From assembly GCF_022539315.1 (NCBI RefSeq), contig NC_066316.1, positions 61,175,994 to 61,239,993 of the forward strand: 64,000 bases of DNA. Direction: 5' to 3'. Position 1 is the stretch's first letter. Each line of letters opens with the position of its first letter. Under the pieces are notes generated by a model that ran no database searches, had not been told where the DNA came from, and saw only the letters and a program-made list of their open reading frames with translations. This document shows, piece by piece, positions 62,320-64,000 of the stretch. The translations under genes were made by a program, and so were the position numbers. The stretch comes from Serinus canaria. Taxonomy: Eukaryota; Chordata; Aves; Passeriformes; Fringillidae.

Positions 62320-62799
62320 TGAGGGCATATTGGGACGTCTGTCTATAAATCTCTCTCACAGCCTACTCTGCTACAATCAGACCTTATTTTAGATAGTGTC
62401 CTCTTTGTTGTGCTGTCCCTTCCCATAGGCAGCTCATCTCATCATGGTGCTGCCCTGCCCACATCTTTGAGAAGTGAGCTCAGCCTTTAACAGGAGCCGA
62501 GGTGAGGGGGTTGGAGGGAAGAACTGGATGAAAGATGTGAAGAAATTGTTCTTCTCTATTTGGATGGGAGAGCTTTGTACCCTACTGAGATCTAGAAAAA
62601 CAAGTGGAAATTGTAGACATAAGTTTTGAATAAATAAAAGAAATTAAAAAAACCCTAGCAGCTCTGCAGTTCTAAGGAGAAAATAATATTCAATTAAAAG
62701 ACAAAACATGTATGGGGCAACTTTTTCATTTCCTGTTCAGGATGAAGGTATTACTGACATTATTTAATCTGTGTTGAAAACATACAACGAGAGTCTAAG
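62320..62799. other. Non-coding stretch, nothing supported
   Basis: Unique-looking flank of the purine array. No second CR1 or matching repeat on this side. Confidence 0.5.
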
Positions 62800-63300
62800 C
62801 AGATATAAATGTTCTTTTGGAATGTTATTTATAGTTCCTTGGTACCCGATGCCAAACGTTAATAAGGTTTATGAGGAACCAGAGGAGATTGTAAATTGTT
62901 AGACTTCTAATTTAAATCATCTTGCAGACTCCATTTGTTTCCTACGCATTGATCTGGCATTCAGATAAATCTGATAAAATTCTCCAAGTTGGAAAGAGGT
63001 TTGTTTTCTGCCAGTGGGAATCTAACTATTAGAAAGACAAGTTGTGAGGTTATTGGGAACAAAGCCACAGGCAGTAATACAGCACACTTGAATACTTCTT
63101 TATTATTTATTTAAATGTTACAGTATTTGATAAATTGCTTATGCAGCCATTTAACTGACTCTTCTGGAAAGTGTTTATTTGCAGTCACCTCAATGTCAGC
63201 AGTGAAATGAGCTGGGACTGAAATTTCATTAAGAAAGTCATATTTCATTATTATGGCCCCAGCAATCATCACCCAGTGTGCATTAAGTCCAAAACCTATA
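62800..63300. promoter_or_regulatory. Candidate conserved non-coding element, weak
   Basis: AT-rich, repeat-free sequence dense in homeobox-, GATA- and FOX-like words (GTTATTTATAG, TCAGATAAATCTGATAAAA, TTTATTATTTATTTAAATG, CATTAAGAAAG), ending at a short (AAT)n at 63308-63322. It contains ACCCGATGCC and AAACGTTAAT, two of its few CpGs. Evidence is compositional only. Confidence 0.15.
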
Positions 63301-63938
63301 GAATGTTATAATAATAATAATACAGCTATGGCAAAAAATGGGCATGACCAAGACAGGATATTCACAGGATATTCACTGTTAATGCACTGGCAATACCAGC
63401 AGTTTGGGCTCTTGTGGGACAAATAGCTCCAAGAGTTATGTGTGTCGTAAGCTTTGAATTTCCTTTGATTTGCCCATTTCATTTTGCAGCCTTAATTTCC
63501 TTTAGTGCAAAGAAAAGCTCAAGGTACCTGCTCTGTGTCAAAATGAGCCCTGCTGCTGTAAAACCTGAAACAGGAGGCCAAAAAAGGAGGGATAAGTTAC
63601 AAGGATCCTCCCCAGGACCTCTCCTCCGAACACTTCTCTCAGAACAGAAGATGGTTTCCCTCCTGTGAGGAGTGAGGTGACAGAAAGAGGTCAGTGCCCT
63701 GTCCCCTGAACAGCCACAGGGTGTGGACCAGGGGCTGGTGCTTCCCTGCTGTTGAAATGCCCACGATCTTTCCATTTTTAGAGCGGCTAAATTCAGCCTT
63801 TTTCCTTATTCCTCTGTAATGTGTGTCTACAAAGCCAGCTTGCCCGAGTTCAGCAAAATTGGATTAAACATTTATTCTCCCAGACCACAAGACTATGTTG
63901 TAACAAGATTCAGAGCGGATGAAGCCAACAGAGAGAGG
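63301..63938. other. Non-coding stretch; (AAT)n at 63308-63322
   Basis: Five ATA/AAT units at 63308-63322. Overlapping 84- and 98-codon frames on opposite strands at 63414-63775, not recognised. Confidence 0.45.
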
Positions 63939-63988
63939 AACAGATGGACATAAAGGCAGGCAGAACAGATGGACATAAAGGCAGGCAG
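63939..63988. repeat. 25-bp perfect tandem duplication
   Basis: AACAGATGGACATAAAGGCA plus GGCAG forms a 25-bp unit present twice in a row (63939-63963 and 63964-63988) without mismatches, indicating a recent duplication or an array continuing past similar sequence. The second copy is followed by AGCTGTCC. Confidence 0.95.
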
Positions 63989-64000
63989 AGCTGTCCAGAG

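Noticed and set aside
61546..62359. Open frames of 212, 246 and 260 codons over the purine array
   Set aside because: An A/G-only strand and its C/T-only complement cannot spell stop codons, so openness carries no information. The peptides are pure simple repeats.
1..64000. CRISPR array, operon, phage or other prokaryotic system
   Set aside because: No spaced direct repeats, no dense coding and no ribosome binding sites. The CR1 content shows this is vertebrate nuclear DNA.

Overview
The window looks like ordinary non-coding nuclear DNA from a bird. The main evidence is a set of CR1 LINE fragments of several ages. The younger ones end in the avian CR1 tail (ATTCTATGA-like octamers, or a CACAGGATCCCAGAG-type equivalent on the other strand). 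The rest is AT-rich, CpG-poor DNA with many short simple repeats and no bacterial-style gene packing. Passerine versus non-passerine cannot be decided here; one weak LTR-like start at about 23.19 kb resembles passerine elements.

I found no protein-coding gene I can support with confidence, no RNA gene, no CRISPR array and no operon-like system. The window is probably an intron or intergenic desert. The best hints of host genes are a possible exon at the left edge (120-234: good acceptor, 24 open codons, strong donor) and a 206-codon open frame at 14673-15293 with an AATAAA signal just downstream. Neither is recognised and both could be chance.

Layout: 0.1-0.25 kb possible exon; 2.8 kb old fold-back repeat; 6.4-7.0 kb CpG cluster and a coding-like stretch with stops; 10.1-10.8 kb CR1 (minus); 11.5-12.3 kb GC-richer block of unknown origin, then a candidate conserved regulatory element (12.3-12.8 kb); 14.7-15.3 kb ORF; 18.5-19.1 kb ancient CR1 (plus); 23.2-23.35 kb possible LTR relic with a (GATA)n array; 24.8-25.6 kb CR1 (minus); 27.3 kb (GGTTT)n array; 28.2-28.7 kb ancient CR1 (plus); 34.7-34.9 kb CR1 3' end (plus); 36.1-36.4 kb two oppositely oriented tRNA-like SINE fragments; 54.6-54.9 kb cluster of AT repeat, 36-bp minisatellite and 23-bp duplication; 57.0 kb CR1 tail; 60.55-61.5 kb the best-preserved CR1 (plus); 61.69-62.32 kb a 632-bp all-purine array built from three successive repeat units; right edge a 25-bp tandem duplication.

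All CR1 copies are 5'-truncated and mutated. The catalytic acidic motif of the reverse transcriptase is lost in both copies that still cover it, so no element here can move by itself. The most distinctive object is the purine array, a likely triplex- or G-quadruplex-forming and length-unstable locus. I see no evidence for a new biological system.
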